This document shows, one piece after another, positions 9,101 to 15,948 of a DNA stretch of 23,691 bases (position 1 is its first letter; each line of letters begins with the position of its first letter). The position numbers and the translations under genes are program-made. Below the pieces are notes generated by a model. It searched no databases. It was given only the letters and a program-made list of their open reading frames with translations, and was not told where the DNA came from. Source of the DNA: JAQGJA01 sp965651535 (GTDB lineage: Bacteria > Pseudomonadota > Alphaproteobacteria > Micavibrionales > SZUA-601); NCBI GenBank assembly GCA_965651535.1, contig CBFGSX010000009.1, positions 1 to 23,691 on the forward strand, read 5' to 3'.

Positions 9101-10991
9101 GCTCGTGCATCCATACGCGCGGCAGGCCGGAATCGGAGGGCGTAAAGACATAGGAGTATTCATGCAGGCAATCGAACCCCATGCGGTCGAGCATGGGCAA
9201 TAGCTCGGACAGACGGGCCTCGTCGTCGCGTTTGAAAATCTTGATACGGTAATGGCCTTCAGGGTCTTCATCGTAGCGGTGCATCGTCACGACGAGATCT
9301 TTCTCGCGCATCGTTTTTTGAATCGATGGCAAATCGTCAATGGCATGACAGAGCTTGGCCTGATCCTGATAGACAACCGAAAAGGCCGATCCGAGATCGG
9401 CAAGAAACTGGATGGCGGTTTCTTTGCCGTATTTGCGCACGACTTCGGCCTTGAGACGGTCGAACCACGGCATACAGGCCAAAGCCAGACTTTCGCGCAG
9501 CCGGTCGCGGTCGTAATCCGGCAGAAGCGGCGTATCGCAGGCAATAGTATATTGCAGACGTGCCAAAGGCTTTTCATCAACCTGCATATAATGGTCGATG
9601 GCGCGGCCTTTGAGCGCGCGCTCGAGGATGTCCTGTGTTTTGAGACGCAAGGTCGTGTCGTATTGATCCTTGGGCAGATAGACCAGCACCGAGAAATAGC
9701 GCTGGAGGGTGTCTTCACGAACGAAAACCTCAACCTCGGGGCGATTGCTAAGGCGCACAATGCCGGTGGCGTGCCGATTAAGAAGTTCGGTGTCGATCTG
9801 GAATAACTCGTCGCGCGGATAGCTTTCGATAACGTGTTTGAGGGCGCGCCAGCGATGCGAGTCCGACTCATAGCCCGAGCGCATCAAAACCGTCTGCGCC
9901 TTGCGTTTGAGCAGCGGAATCTGATCGGTCGGCTTGGCATAGCATTGCGAGGTAAACAATCCGGCGAAAAGGCGCAGTGCCTCGATTTCGCCTTTGGCAT
10001 TGAACTTTTTGATAACAACGACATCCATATAGACCGAGCGGTGCACCGTAGCGACGCGGTTGGCCTTGACGACCATCATGAGCGGGTCAGGACTGGTCAG
10101 AATGTTGCGCACACGTTCGGGGATCAGATCGTCGGTAATCAGCCCGTCGAACAACAGAAACATTTTATCGCGCAGGATACCAAGGCTTTTACGCGCTTCC
10201 ATGTCAAAATAGGTGATCTTGCGATCACGGCGCAGCGTGTGCTCGCGATAGCCGAGGAAGGTGAAATTCCCCTCCTTGAGAAAAGTCAGGAACTGAGCCG
10301 CCTCATAAGCATCCTCGCCATTGACCATGTCGGGGCTATCTTCCAGGTCGTTGATCGTCTCGGCGATCTGGCCTTGCATGGGAATCCAATCCTCGACAGC
10401 AGCTTGCACGTCGCGCAGCACATCGTGGATCGATTGCTTGAGCGCATCGATGTCCAGCTTTTCGCCGCGATATTCGCATTGGATATGCAGCACTTTGTCC
10501 GACAGGATGTCCGGGCTGAGCTCGTCGTCGTCATGGGTGGACAACAGATTGCCGTCATCGTCACGGCGTATTTTGATATTCTCGTTCAGCGTAACGCCGA
10601 CATAAAGATGATTTTGGCGCAGCATATTGAGGACGGAGTCCGTCATAAACGGCGTGCGCCGCTGGATGATGGTGATGTCGACGCGGTCGTCATATCCGAA
10701 CTTGTCTTCCTGAACGTCGATAAAGATGTCCTTGAAGCGACGAATCTGTATATTTTTCCATAAATATTCCAGCGTGGCCGCGACCTCCTCGATCGGGCGC
10801 TTTTGAAGATCGCGCAGGCCATCGCCTTGCATTAATTTATGGACGAAGCGTTCCTTGTCGGCATGGGTCAGCTTACCAGGCGCAGGCCAGTTTTTGATAT
10901 GCGACAGCACAGCATCGCGCAAGGCCTCGCCCGGATCTACCGCCTTCGGTGTAGTTTTGCCGTTTTCTTCTTGTGGTTTCGACATACCCAT
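6129..10991 (-). CDS. gdhB: NAD-specific glutamate dehydrogenase, large (about 180 kDa) bacterial type
   Basis: Catabolic NAD-dependent glutamate dehydrogenase of the large L-GDH180 class. It oxidatively deaminates glutamate to 2-oxoglutarate and ammonia. It has 1,620 residues, the usual size for the class. The long N-terminal half carries the ACT-like regulatory region typical of the family, and the catalytic core lies about residues 780-1,230. Core motifs are RGGLRWSDRYEDF followed by a Lys-rich segment ending GAKGGF (about 820-860), and GVGDMSGDVFGNGM near 995. The start is uncertain by two codons: ATG at 10991 (MGMSKP) or ATG at 10985, the latter better spaced from a weak AGAG sequence. 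The gene is transcribed away from tadA across a short gap holding an 18-bp palindrome. Its product 2-oxoglutarate is the substrate of the SucAB-Lpd complex encoded nearby. The symbol follows Pseudomonas usage. Confidence 0.95.
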   Translation of the reverse strand: MGMSKPQEENGKTTPKAVDPGEALRDAVLSHIKNWPAPGKLTHADKERFVHKLMQGDGLRDLQKRPIEEVAATLEYLWKNIQIRRFKDIFIDVQEDKFGYDDRVDITIIQRRTPFMTDSVLNMLRQNHLYVGVTLNENIKIRRDDDGNLLSTHDDDELSPDILSDKVLHIQCEYRGEKLDIDALKQSIHDVLRDVQAAVEDWIPMQGQIAETINDLEDSPDMVNGEDAYEAAQFLTFLKEGNFTFLGYREHTLRRDRKITYFDMEARKSLGILRDKMFLLFDGLITDDLIPERVRNILTSPDPLMMVVKANRVATVHRSVYMDVVVIKKFNAKGEIEALRLFAGLFTSQCYAKPTDQIPLLKRKAQTVLMRSGYESDSHRWRALKHVIESYPRDELFQIDTELLNRHATGIVRLSNRPEVEVFVREDTLQRYFSVLVYLPKDQYDTTLRLKTQDILERALKGRAIDHYMQVDEKPLARLQYTIACDTPLLPDYDRDRLRESLALACMPWFDRLKAEVVRKYGKETAIQFLADLGSAFSVVYQDQAKLCHAIDDLPSIQKTMREKDLVVTMHRYDEDPEGHYRIKIFKRDDEARLSELLPMLDRMGFDCLHEYSYVFTPSDSGLPRVWMHELVGTFDYLVTDELEKIQPLFAEAFDVIWRGRVDSDSFNTLVLAAGLNWREANLFRALARYLDLAEYPLGKRYMGQVLAKYPHVTRCLKDIFLTRHDPALDIEKADLQTKGLLVEIEHLMDKVEKLDEDRVLRSMTNILCETLRTNYFHADADVLVLKLNSEGLADLPQPRPYREIFIYSHRMEAVHLRGGPIARGGLRWSDRYEDFRTEILGLVKAQIVKNAVIVPVGAKGGFICKNLEQMKTPEERRREGITCYETMIRSLLSVTDNLVDGLVVPPADTRRHDGDDPYLVVAADKGTASFSNIANKISLEHNFWLGDAFASGGSQGYDHKEMGITARGAWECVKRHFRELGKDIQSEDFTVAGVGDMSGDVFGNGMLLSEHIRLVAAFDHRHIFIDPNPDAKKSHAERKRLFEMPASSWADYNPKLLSKGGAVFSRQDKSVTLTPEIKALLDIAKDRVTPFELMQAVLRAPVELLYFGGIGTYIKAEDETHDQVGDKANDPVRVDATALRCKVIGEGANLGVTQLGRVEFARKGGCLNTDFIDNVGGVDTSDHEVNIKILLQPPLNDGKLPLEQRNKLLHDMTNDVATHVLSNNYDQSLALSLVARRAAEDFNQHTHFIRHLEKQGFLNRKLEFLPDEEEIHRLSELHQGFTRPELAVVLAYSKITLYKDLLATDLPDDPALYQPLEAYFPDILRKKFAKEIPAHKLSREIVATELTNAIVNRMGPTFVTDMALRVGADIGHVVRAWVLTQNVFDLQTLWREVDALDNVIPADQQLVLYQKIVDCLDQGTAWFLQQYGHNLPLEDLQKQYSRDLFALQNSLYDVLPESLKDMVQQRRKKLQQDAPLPDGLMRRIAHLPILLAGCDVIALADKTKRRALDVSQVYFTLAERLNIPQMRQMMDNLPVETSWAQEAIETLEDNLRTMLATLTMQALQQKDNPLAWLKTREQALHAYDQALADLMRAGAVDLSLVMVASQRLGRLIEAGGHEA

Positions 10992-11011
10992 CGTCTCTGG
11001 TTTTTTTGGGA

Positions 11012-11029
11012 CGTCATGCTAGCATGACG
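11012..11029. promoter_or_regulatory. 18-bp perfect palindrome between gdh and tadA
   Basis: CGTCATGCTAGCATGACG reads identically on both strands. It lies 20 bases upstream of the gdh start and overlaps the first possible tadA ATG (11024). Its symmetry, GC content and position between divergent genes suggest an operator for a dimeric regulator. On the minus strand it is followed by TCCCAAAAAAA, not a T-run, and on the plus strand by no T-run, so it is not a standard terminator. Its regulator is unknown. Confidence 0.5.
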
Positions 11030-11536
11030 CCAATGCAAACCCAAGCCGCGACCCCGTTGAAAACGATGCTGCACGACAATATGGATTTCCACCGCGCCCG
11101 CATGGCCGAAGCGCTCCATCAGGCCACTCTAGCGGCCAATTCTGAAGAAGTCCCTATTGGGGCGGTTCTGGTGGAGGCGGCCACGGGCGAGGTTCTGGCA
11201 CGGGCGCATAATGCCACGATTACGCAAAATGACCCGACCGCCCATGCCGAGATTCTGGCCATCCGCGAGGCTTGCCGGATCAAGGGTGCGCAGCGTATCC
11301 CGGAATGCGACCTCTATGTGACGCTGGAACCCTGCCCCATGTGCGCGGCGGCCATCAGCTTTGCCCGGATACGCCATGTGTATTTCGGGGCGGAGGATCC
11401 AAAATCGGGCGGCTTTGTCAGCGGCCCGAAACTGGCCGAACAACCCGCCTTGCACCACAAACCCGGCTTTACGGGCGGCATCATGGCTGAGGAAGCCGCC
11501 GCCCTGCTCCGCGATTTCTTCAAGGCGCGGCGATGA
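11024..11536 (+). CDS. tadA: tRNA-specific adenosine deaminase
   Basis: Zinc deaminase that converts the wobble adenosine of tRNA-Arg(ACG) to inosine. The catalytic motifs are complete: His74-Ala-Glu76 in DPTAHAEI and Cys104/Cys107 in EPCPMC, numbered from 11024. The start is unclear because no in-frame ATG has a good Shine-Dalgarno. ATG 11024 gives 170 residues and lies inside the intergenic palindrome. ATG 11033, 11066 or 11081 are alternatives, and 11081 (MDFHRARMAEAL, 151 residues) gives the usual family length. The open frame continues upstream into the gdh start, but that part is not plausible. xseA overlaps its stop as ATGA, so tadA, xseA and cca probably form one operon. Confidence 0.93.
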   Translation: MTPMQTQAATPLKTMLHDNMDFHRARMAEALHQATLAANSEEVPIGAVLVEAATGEVLARAHNATITQNDPTAHAEILAIREACRIKGAQRIPECDLYVTLEPCPMCAAAISFARIRHVYFGAEDPKSGGFVSGPKLAEQPALHHKPGFTGGIMAEEAAALLRDFFKARR

Positions 11537-12801
11537 ATCTGCCCAACCTTCCCGAGCCGTTTTCCGTCAGCGAGCTGAGCCAGAAAATCAAGCGCACGCT
11601 GGAGGGCGATTTTGAATATGTGCGCGTGCGCGGCGAATTATCCAAGGTAAAAATCCATACCTCGGGCCATCTATATACCGATCTCAAGGATGCGGACGCG
11701 GTGATCAACGCCGTGTGCTGGCGCGGCACGGTGGGGCGGCTTGCCGTCAGGCCCGAGGAAGGGCTTGAAGTTGTCTGCACAGGCAAGATCACGACCTATC
11801 CGCTGCGTTCGAACTATCAGCTTGTGATCGAGACGATGGAGCTGGCGGGACAGGGTGCCTTGCTCAAGATGCTCGAGGAACGGCGCAAAAAGCTCGAAGC
11901 CGAAGGTTTGTTCGCACCGTCGCGCAAAAAGCCGATCCCCTTCCTGCCGCGGCGCATCGGCGTGATCACCTCGGCCACGGGCGCGGTTATTCGCGACATT
12001 CTGCACCGTCTTGGGGATCGTTTTCCGGTGCATGTGCTGGTTTGGCCTGCGACGGTGCAAGGGCCAAGCACCGTGCGCGAAGTCGTCGCCGGACTGGAGG
12101 CGTTCAACGCCCTGCCCGACGATTTGCGTCCCGACGTACTGATCGTCGCACGTGGCGGTGGATCGCTTGAGGATTTGATGCCGTTCAACGAAGAAGCCAT
12201 CGTGCGCGCCGTCGCCGCCAGCGCCATCCCGGTCATCAGCGCCGTCGGACATGAAACCGACACGACGCTGATCGACCATGCGGCGGATCGCCGTGCCCCG
12301 ACGCCGACCGCGGCGGCGGAAATGGCGGTTCCCGTCCGCGCCGATCTGATCGCGACGATCGGCATCCAAAACCAGCGTTTGCAAAACACCTTGATGTCCA
12401 GACTGAAACATCTCGCCAGCGAATTGCGCGCCTTGCGCGCGGGTCTGGGCGATCCGCAGAATATTTTGCAAACACAAAGCCAGCGTCTCGATTTCGCCGG
12501 GCTGCAAGCCCAACAAGCCTTGAAAAATATCGTCGCACGCGAGCAGCAAAACCTGACGCGCGCCCAAGGCCGCCTGCGCCATCCGGGCGATTTGCTGTCG
12601 TTATCGGTGCAAAAATTGAAAAGCCTGTCGCAATTACTCGAGAGCTATTCCTATAAAAACGTGCTGGCACGCGGCTTCGCGCTGGTGCTCGATCCCGGCG
12701 GGCAGGTCGTGGCTTCGGCGGCCAAAGCCTCGAAAACCGATGCGTTGCGCCTTGTCTTTGCCGACGGCGAAACCGCCGTCACCCCGGACAAAACCCGATG
12801 A
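11533..12801 (+). CDS. xseA: Exodeoxyribonuclease VII large subunit
   Basis: Catalytic subunit of exonuclease VII, which degrades single-stranded DNA in mismatch and damage repair. It has 422 residues, slightly short against about 450 in Escherichia coli. The N-terminal OB-fold covers about 10-105 (VRVRGELSKVKIH, GHLYTDLKD). The nuclease domain covers about 120-320, with RRIGVITSATGAVIRD, VARGGGSLEDLMPFN and SAVGHETDTTLID, all typical of XseA. A coiled-coil C-terminal region (about 280-380) ends in a conserved YKNVLARGFAL motif. It overlaps tadA (ATGA) and cca (ATGA). The small subunit xseB is not in the window, so it must be encoded elsewhere. Confidence 0.95.
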   Translation: MNLPNLPEPFSVSELSQKIKRTLEGDFEYVRVRGELSKVKIHTSGHLYTDLKDADAVINAVCWRGTVGRLAVRPEEGLEVVCTGKITTYPLRSNYQLVIETMELAGQGALLKMLEERRKKLEAEGLFAPSRKKPIPFLPRRIGVITSATGAVIRDILHRLGDRFPVHVLVWPATVQGPSTVREVVAGLEAFNALPDDLRPDVLIVARGGGSLEDLMPFNEEAIVRAVAASAIPVISAVGHETDTTLIDHAADRRAPTPTAAAEMAVPVRADLIATIGIQNQRLQNTLMSRLKHLASELRALRAGLGDPQNILQTQSQRLDFAGLQAQQALKNIVAREQQNLTRAQGRLRHPGDLLSLSVQKLKSLSQLLESYSYKNVLARGFALVLDPGGQVVASAAKASKTDALRLVFADGETAVTPDKTR

Positions 12802-13934
12802 AAGCGTTCGCGCCCCTTTTCGAGGATAGAAATGTCCGCAAGCTGTTCCGTGTCTTCGCGCTGGAGGGGCATGAACTGCGTCTGATCGGCGGCTGCGTGC
12901 GCGACGTGCTTTTGAAACGTCCCCTCGGCGACAAGGATTTCGCCACCACCGCCACACCGCAACAGATGATGGCTTTCTTGCCAAAATATGGCGTTCATGC
13001 CGTGCCGACCGGAATCGCATTCGGCACGGTGACGGCGGTGATGGATCGGATTCCCTATGAAATCACAACGCTGCGCGCCGACGTGAAAACCGACGGCCGT
13101 CACGCGCAGGTGCGTTTTTCATCGGATTGGAAAGGCGACGCCGCGCGGCGTGATTTCACCGTCAACGCGCTGAGCGTGGATCAGGATGGAAATTTGCATG
13201 ATTATTTCGATGGGTTGGGGGATCTTAAAAAGAAAACGCTGCGCTTTATCGGCAAGCCGGAACAGCGCCTGAAAGAGGATTATCTCCGCCTGTTGCGCTA
13301 TTTCCGTTTTGCCGCTGTGCTTGACTGGAAGCTGAACGACAAAAAGGCTTTGGCCTTGTGCAGAAAAAACGCGCTCTCCCTCAAAAAACTCAGCCGCGAG
13401 CGCACACAAAGCGAGTTATACAAGATTTTATCCGCTCCGGCGGCTTTGCGCGTCGTCAAGGTGTTGGATCAATATAACATCCTTGGCCTTGAGTTGAATG
13501 TTGCACGGCTGAAGAAATGCCTTGCGCTGGACAAAGAAAACGACCCGTTCCGTCGCCTTCTTGCTCTTGCTGCCGCTTGGGATTTTGACGCGCTTTTTGC
13601 GTGGATCGTTCTGACCAACGCGCAGAAAAAACGCGCTGCCGCGTTACAGAATGTCGCAGATGATGCGCGCAAACCCCTTTCCTACAGGCTTTATTTTTAT
13701 GGCGTCGAGGCCGCGACGGATTACGCCATGTTGACCGGAAATAGGGACGATCTGGCAAAAATCCGCCGTTGGAAAAAGCCTGTCTTTCCGCTCAAAGCCG
13801 ACGATTTGATGGCGCTGACAGGCGGCCCCGGCCCGGCTTTGGGCCGGATACTACGCGAGGCCGAAGCGTATTGGGTAGAAAAAAATTTTCGTCCGAAAAA
13901 GAAAAGTCTTTTGGAATGGCTTAGTGTCCGGTGA
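12798..13934 (+). CDS. cca: CCA tRNA nucleotidyltransferase / poly(A) polymerase family
   Basis: Class II nucleotidyltransferase that adds or repairs the CCA end of tRNA. It has 378 residues. The head domain has GGCVRD (31-36) followed by LGDKDFATTA, where Asp45 and Asp47 are the metal-binding catalytic pair. RRDFTVNAL comes near 116 and EDYLRLLRYFRF near 158, both diagnostic of the family. The remainder is the helical neck and body. The same family contains poly(A) polymerase; the short, compact form and the DKDFAT motif favour CCA addition, which is the usual annotation of alphaproteobacterial orthologues. It starts inside the xseA stop (ATGA) and its 3' end overlaps the convergent thioredoxin gene by 14 bases. 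Confidence 0.9.
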   Translation: MKAFAPLFEDRNVRKLFRVFALEGHELRLIGGCVRDVLLKRPLGDKDFATTATPQQMMAFLPKYGVHAVPTGIAFGTVTAVMDRIPYEITTLRADVKTDGRHAQVRFSSDWKGDAARRDFTVNALSVDQDGNLHDYFDGLGDLKKKTLRFIGKPEQRLKEDYLRLLRYFRFAAVLDWKLNDKKALALCRKNALSLKKLSRERTQSELYKILSAPAALRVVKVLDQYNILGLELNVARLKKCLALDKENDPFRRLLALAAAWDFDALFAWIVLTNAQKKRAAALQNVADDARKPLSYRLYFYGVEAATDYAMLTGNRDDLAKIRRWKKPVFPLKADDLMALTGGPGPALGRILREAEAYWVEKNFRPKKKSLLEWLSVR

Positions 13935-14502
13935 TGATCTGGTAACGCGAGGGCAAGTTCTCCAGATAATAGTCGATTACGGCACGGGCTGAGCGTCCGT
14001 TCCAATCGGCATCCCCCTCGAAAATGGCAACCGCACGCAAACGACGGTCAAGAATGATTGTGATCGGGACACCCGCAACATTGCGGAGCAGGCTCATTTT
14101 TTGGATATCGCCATTGGCATCCACAAAAGGAGGCAGCTTGTCCCACCCCTTCTCTTCCATAAAGTTTTTGATTTTTTCCGGGTCGGACTGGTCGATGGAA
14201 ACGGTCACGACCTGAAAATCGTCGCTTTGCATGGCGTGCTGGAGCGCGTTAAGAGAGGGCAGTTCATCAATGCACGGGGGGCACCACATCGCCCAGATAT
14301 TGAGCAGAACAACGCCGCCTCGAAATTCAGACAAATAGGTCAACCCTTTCCCGGATCGGGAAAGAAGTATCTCGGGCAGGTGGGTTGGCTCGGGAAGGAC
14401 GCGCAGTTTCACCATGTCGCCGGTCAAAGGCGGGTTTTTAAAGTCTGCAGCGGCTGGAAATGCCACAAAAACCAGAACAAGAAACAGAATAAGACGGTGC
14501 AT
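13921..14502 (-). CDS. Exported TlpA/ResA-like thiol-disulfide oxidoreductase
   Basis: Periplasmic thioredoxin-fold protein, probably a thiol reductant. The ATG at 14502 is chosen because AAAGGAA lies just upstream and it yields a clean signal peptide (1-19, hydrophobic core LILFLVLVFVAF, cleavage after PAAA); an upstream in-frame extension has no such signal. The mature protein carries the active site WCPPC (Cys74, Cys77) in a typical TlpA context (WAMWCPPCIDELPSL), and a cis-Pro motif GVPITIIL near 155. Total length is 193 residues. It is divergent from an LptM-like lipoprotein gene across 55 bases and converges on cca with a 14-base overlap. The substrate is not shown by sequence; cytochrome c maturation or outer-membrane disulfide handling are candidates. 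Confidence 0.9.
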   Translation of the reverse strand: MHRLILFLVLVFVAFPAAADFKNPPLTGDMVKLRVLPEPTHLPEILLSRSGKGLTYLSEFRGGVVLLNIWAMWCPPCIDELPSLNALQHAMQSDDFQVVTVSIDQSDPEKIKNFMEEKGWDKLPPFVDANGDIQKMSLLRNVAGVPITIILDRRLRAVAIFEGDADWNGRSARAVIDYYLENLPSRYQIITGH

Positions 14503-14528
14503 TGCGTTCCTTTCTTTTCCAGCTAAAC

Positions 14529-14535
14529 TATCATA
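14529..14535. promoter_or_regulatory. Possible shared divergent -10 element
   Basis: The 55-base gap between the thioredoxin and lptM genes contains TATCAT (plus, 14529-14534) and TATGAT (minus, 14530-14535), overlapping in the sequence TATCATA. Such near-symmetrical -10 elements can serve both directions. I find no convincing -35 on either side, so this is weak. Confidence 0.25.
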
Positions 14536-14557
14536 AAAAGGACGAAAAGGAACCGTC

Positions 14558-14689
14558 ATGCGTCTTGTTTTAATCGTTTTTCTTTGCGCCGCCCTTGCGG
14601 GATTGTCGGGATGCGGCAAAAGACCCTCGGAACTGGAAACGCCTGCCGGGTCGCTCTACCCTCGCATCTATCCGGCAGATCCGTTCTAG
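14558..14689 (+). CDS. lptM: LptM-like small lipoprotein
   Basis: A 43-residue lipoprotein. The start ATG has AAAAGGA six bases upstream. The signal peptide MRLVLIVFLCAALA ends in a lipobox LSGC, with Cys19 the lipidated residue, followed by GKRPSELETP and a YPRIYP tail. This matches the short LptM/YifL pattern (Cys-Gly-x-Lys followed by a Pro-rich segment with a Tyr-Pro motif). In E. coli LptM assists assembly and disulfide maturation of LptD, the outer-membrane lipopolysaccharide translocon. In many alphaproteobacteria this gene sits between argH and lysA, with a TlpA gene divergent. Here the TlpA-like gene is kept, but argH is absent between them and lysA does not follow. Its stop overlaps that of cpdR in CTAG. 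Confidence 0.75.
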   Translation: MRLVLIVFLCAALAGLSGCGKRPSELETPAGSLYPRIYPADPF

Positions 14690-15051
14690 AGTCTATCGGC
14701 CAGCAGCGCGTTGACGCGTGTGCGCAGCGTGTCGATGTCGAAAGGCTTGGACAGCACCTCATGTGCCAAAGCGTCGAGATTATGCGCCCGCTGGCGTTCG
14801 TGGGCATAGCCCGTCATCAACAGGATTTTCATGTTGGGAAAATCGCGCTCGGCCTGAAGCGACAGCGTGATCCCATCCATGCCCGGCATGGCGATATCCG
14901 ACAGCAACAGGTCAAAGGATTTGTCGCGCAGCATATTCATGGCGGCAAAGCCGTCAAACGCCGAAAATACGTCGTGCCCGTCCGCCTCGAGGGCGCGCTC
15001 GACATACATACGGACATCGGGTTCGTCGTCAACGACGAGAATACGGGCCAT
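14686..15051 (-). CDS. cpdR: CpdR-like single-domain response regulator
   Basis: Stand-alone receiver domain of 121 residues with no output domain. The acidic pocket Asp8/Asp9, phospho-acceptor Asp52 (LLLSDIAMPGMDG), the Thr switch in LLMTGYA and the Lys of LSKPF are all present. The opening MARILVVDDEPDVRMYVERAL and the DGI-LSLQAERD segment match CpdR, which in Caulobacter recruits ClpXP substrates and localises the protease, leading to CtrA degradation when unphosphorylated. Assignment rests on overall similarity and length. The start has GGAG nine bases upstream, inside a small hairpin. It is last in a probable minus-strand unit with the zinc-ribbon and 52-residue membrane genes. No histidine kinase is nearby, as expected for a CckA-ChpT target. 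Confidence 0.8.
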   Translation of the reverse strand: MARILVVDDEPDVRMYVERALEADGHDVFSAFDGFAAMNMLRDKSFDLLLSDIAMPGMDGITLSLQAERDFPNMKILLMTGYAHERQRAHNLDALAHEVLSKPFDIDTLRTRVNALLADRL

Positions 15052-15053
15052 GC

Positions 15054-15068
15054 GGCAGTTCTCCTGCC
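15054..15068 (-). promoter_or_regulatory. Short hairpin enclosing the cpdR ribosome binding site
   Basis: In the cpdR leader GGCAG and CTGCC are perfect complements around a 5-base loop, GAGAA. The Shine-Dalgarno GGAG (15061-15064) lies across the stem-loop boundary, nine bases before the ATG. A five-pair stem is weak, so any control of translation would be mild, and chance is possible. Confidence 0.3.
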
Positions 15069-15093
15069 TACTTCTTTACAATAAAAGCCGTTA

Positions 15094-15762
15094 CTAATCG
15101 GTAAAGCGCACAACAAGCTCTTGCCCCTCGGCAGGAGAATCAGCCAGGGTGTATTCAAAGTTTGCGCTTTCACCGGGCGGAATATTTTTTCCATAAAGTT
15201 CAATCGACCAGTCTTTGAGCCACCCGTCCTTGCCACTAAGCCTTACCAGCAGATTCGGAAGAGTCCTGTCATGCGCGGTGTCATTGACCAGCTTGCCTTT
15301 GACGTTCAACACCGCAGGCGATATTTCCGTGACTAACTCGGCCTGCACTTCGTCGATCAAAAATCCTGTTCCCGGTGCAGGAACTTCAAGGCCGATTTTT
15401 TCAAACAACAACGCCGAAGGTGGCCATCCGGCGGCAACGGCATGGCGGATCACGATTAAAAAGACAAAGGTTGCAACAAAAAAAGCAAAGCCGCCCAGCG
15501 CGCCAAGCAAGGCGGCACGCCCTGTTCCGCCATGCAGAGCTTCGACCGTCATGCGGCTTGGGTCGACGGGCGGGCGCGCTGCGTGTGTCGAAGGCGGGGT
15601 CTCCTCGCGGTATTCGGTGAAATCCTGCGTCACCTCTTCGCCTGCGGCGGCTTGTAGCCATGTGTAGGCGCAGGACGAACATTTCACGCGGCGGCCGCGC
15701 GGGCCGACCGCCTCGTCCGGCAGGATATATTGCGCTTCGCAGGAAGGACAGGTGACGATCAT
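15094..15762 (-). CDS. MJ0042-type zinc-ribbon, single-pass membrane protein
   Basis: A 222-residue protein. The N-terminal zinc ribbon has Cys5-x2-Cys8 and Cys28-x2-Cys31 in the MJ0042 pattern (CPSCEAQYILPDEA and VKCSSC). A polar linker (36-80) leads to one membrane helix (about 83-105), then a roughly 115-residue C-terminal domain, probably periplasmic. This domain resembles the DUF3426-type beta domains that often accompany this ribbon (ISPAVLNVKGKLVNDT, NFEYTLADSPAEG). Such proteins are common in alphaproteobacteria and their role is not established. It begins seven bases after the 52-residue membrane gene and lies 42 bases before cpdR, so the three are likely one transcript. No strong Shine-Dalgarno precedes the ATG, so coupling to the upstream gene is likely. 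Confidence 0.85.
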   Translation of the reverse strand: MIVTCPSCEAQYILPDEAVGPRGRRVKCSSCAYTWLQAAAGEEVTQDFTEYREETPPSTHAARPPVDPSRMTVEALHGGTGRAALLGALGGFAFFVATFVFLIVIRHAVAAGWPPSALLFEKIGLEVPAPGTGFLIDEVQAELVTEISPAVLNVKGKLVNDTAHDRTLPNLLVRLSGKDGWLKDWSIELYGKNIPPGESANFEYTLADSPAEGQELVVRFTD

Positions 15763-15769
15763 GGTGGGA

Positions 15770-15928
15770 TTATAGGCCCGTCATTTGCTCAAGCCAAGCG
15801 GTCAATGGAGCCTTGATCTGGCCGAACAGAGCCCAGCAGGCGGCCAGAATCATCCCCAAAAACAGCAGGTTGAGCGCCAGCAGGGCGATGATATCCCATG
15901 TCCAGAAAGGCTTTTTCTCGGGCTTCAT
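15770..15928 (-). CDS. Small membrane protein, 52 residues, unknown
   Basis: I do not recognise this protein. A short basic N-terminus (MKPEKKPFW) is followed by one strong hydrophobic helix (about 10-36, IIALLALNLLFLGMILAACWALF) and a short tail ending QMTGL. Positive-inside charge predicts a cytoplasmic N-terminus. ATG 15928 is preferred to a longer in-frame start at 15964 because the latter would overlap rluD and add a non-hydrophobic Ser/Arg tail. There is no visible Shine-Dalgarno, and the start is only 20 bases from that of divergent rluD, so leaderless translation is possible. It leads the group with the zinc-ribbon protein and cpdR. Confidence 0.6.
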   Translation of the reverse strand: MKPEKKPFWTWDIIALLALNLLFLGMILAACWALFGQIKAPLTAWLEQMTGL

Positions 15929-15948
15929 GACCGCTAGACTAGGCCGCG

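Noticed and set aside
7308..9203. 631-codon plus-strand open frame antisense to glutamate dehydrogenase, with further long antisense frames at 6531-7298, 9252-9806 and 9834-10763
   Set aside because: They mirror a well-supported 1,620-residue enzyme. Long antisense frames arise from the codon bias of GC-rich genes, and I see no ribosome sites or recognisable domains in them.
11671..12582. 303-codon minus-strand frame inside xseA
   Set aside because: Antisense shadow of a gene whose motifs are complete; Arg/Gln-rich product without features.
13921..14619. Longer 232-residue start for the TlpA-like gene
   Set aside because: The extra 39 residues overlap lptM and its control region, bury the signal peptide and lack support; ATG 14502 has a ribosome site and gives a clean signal.
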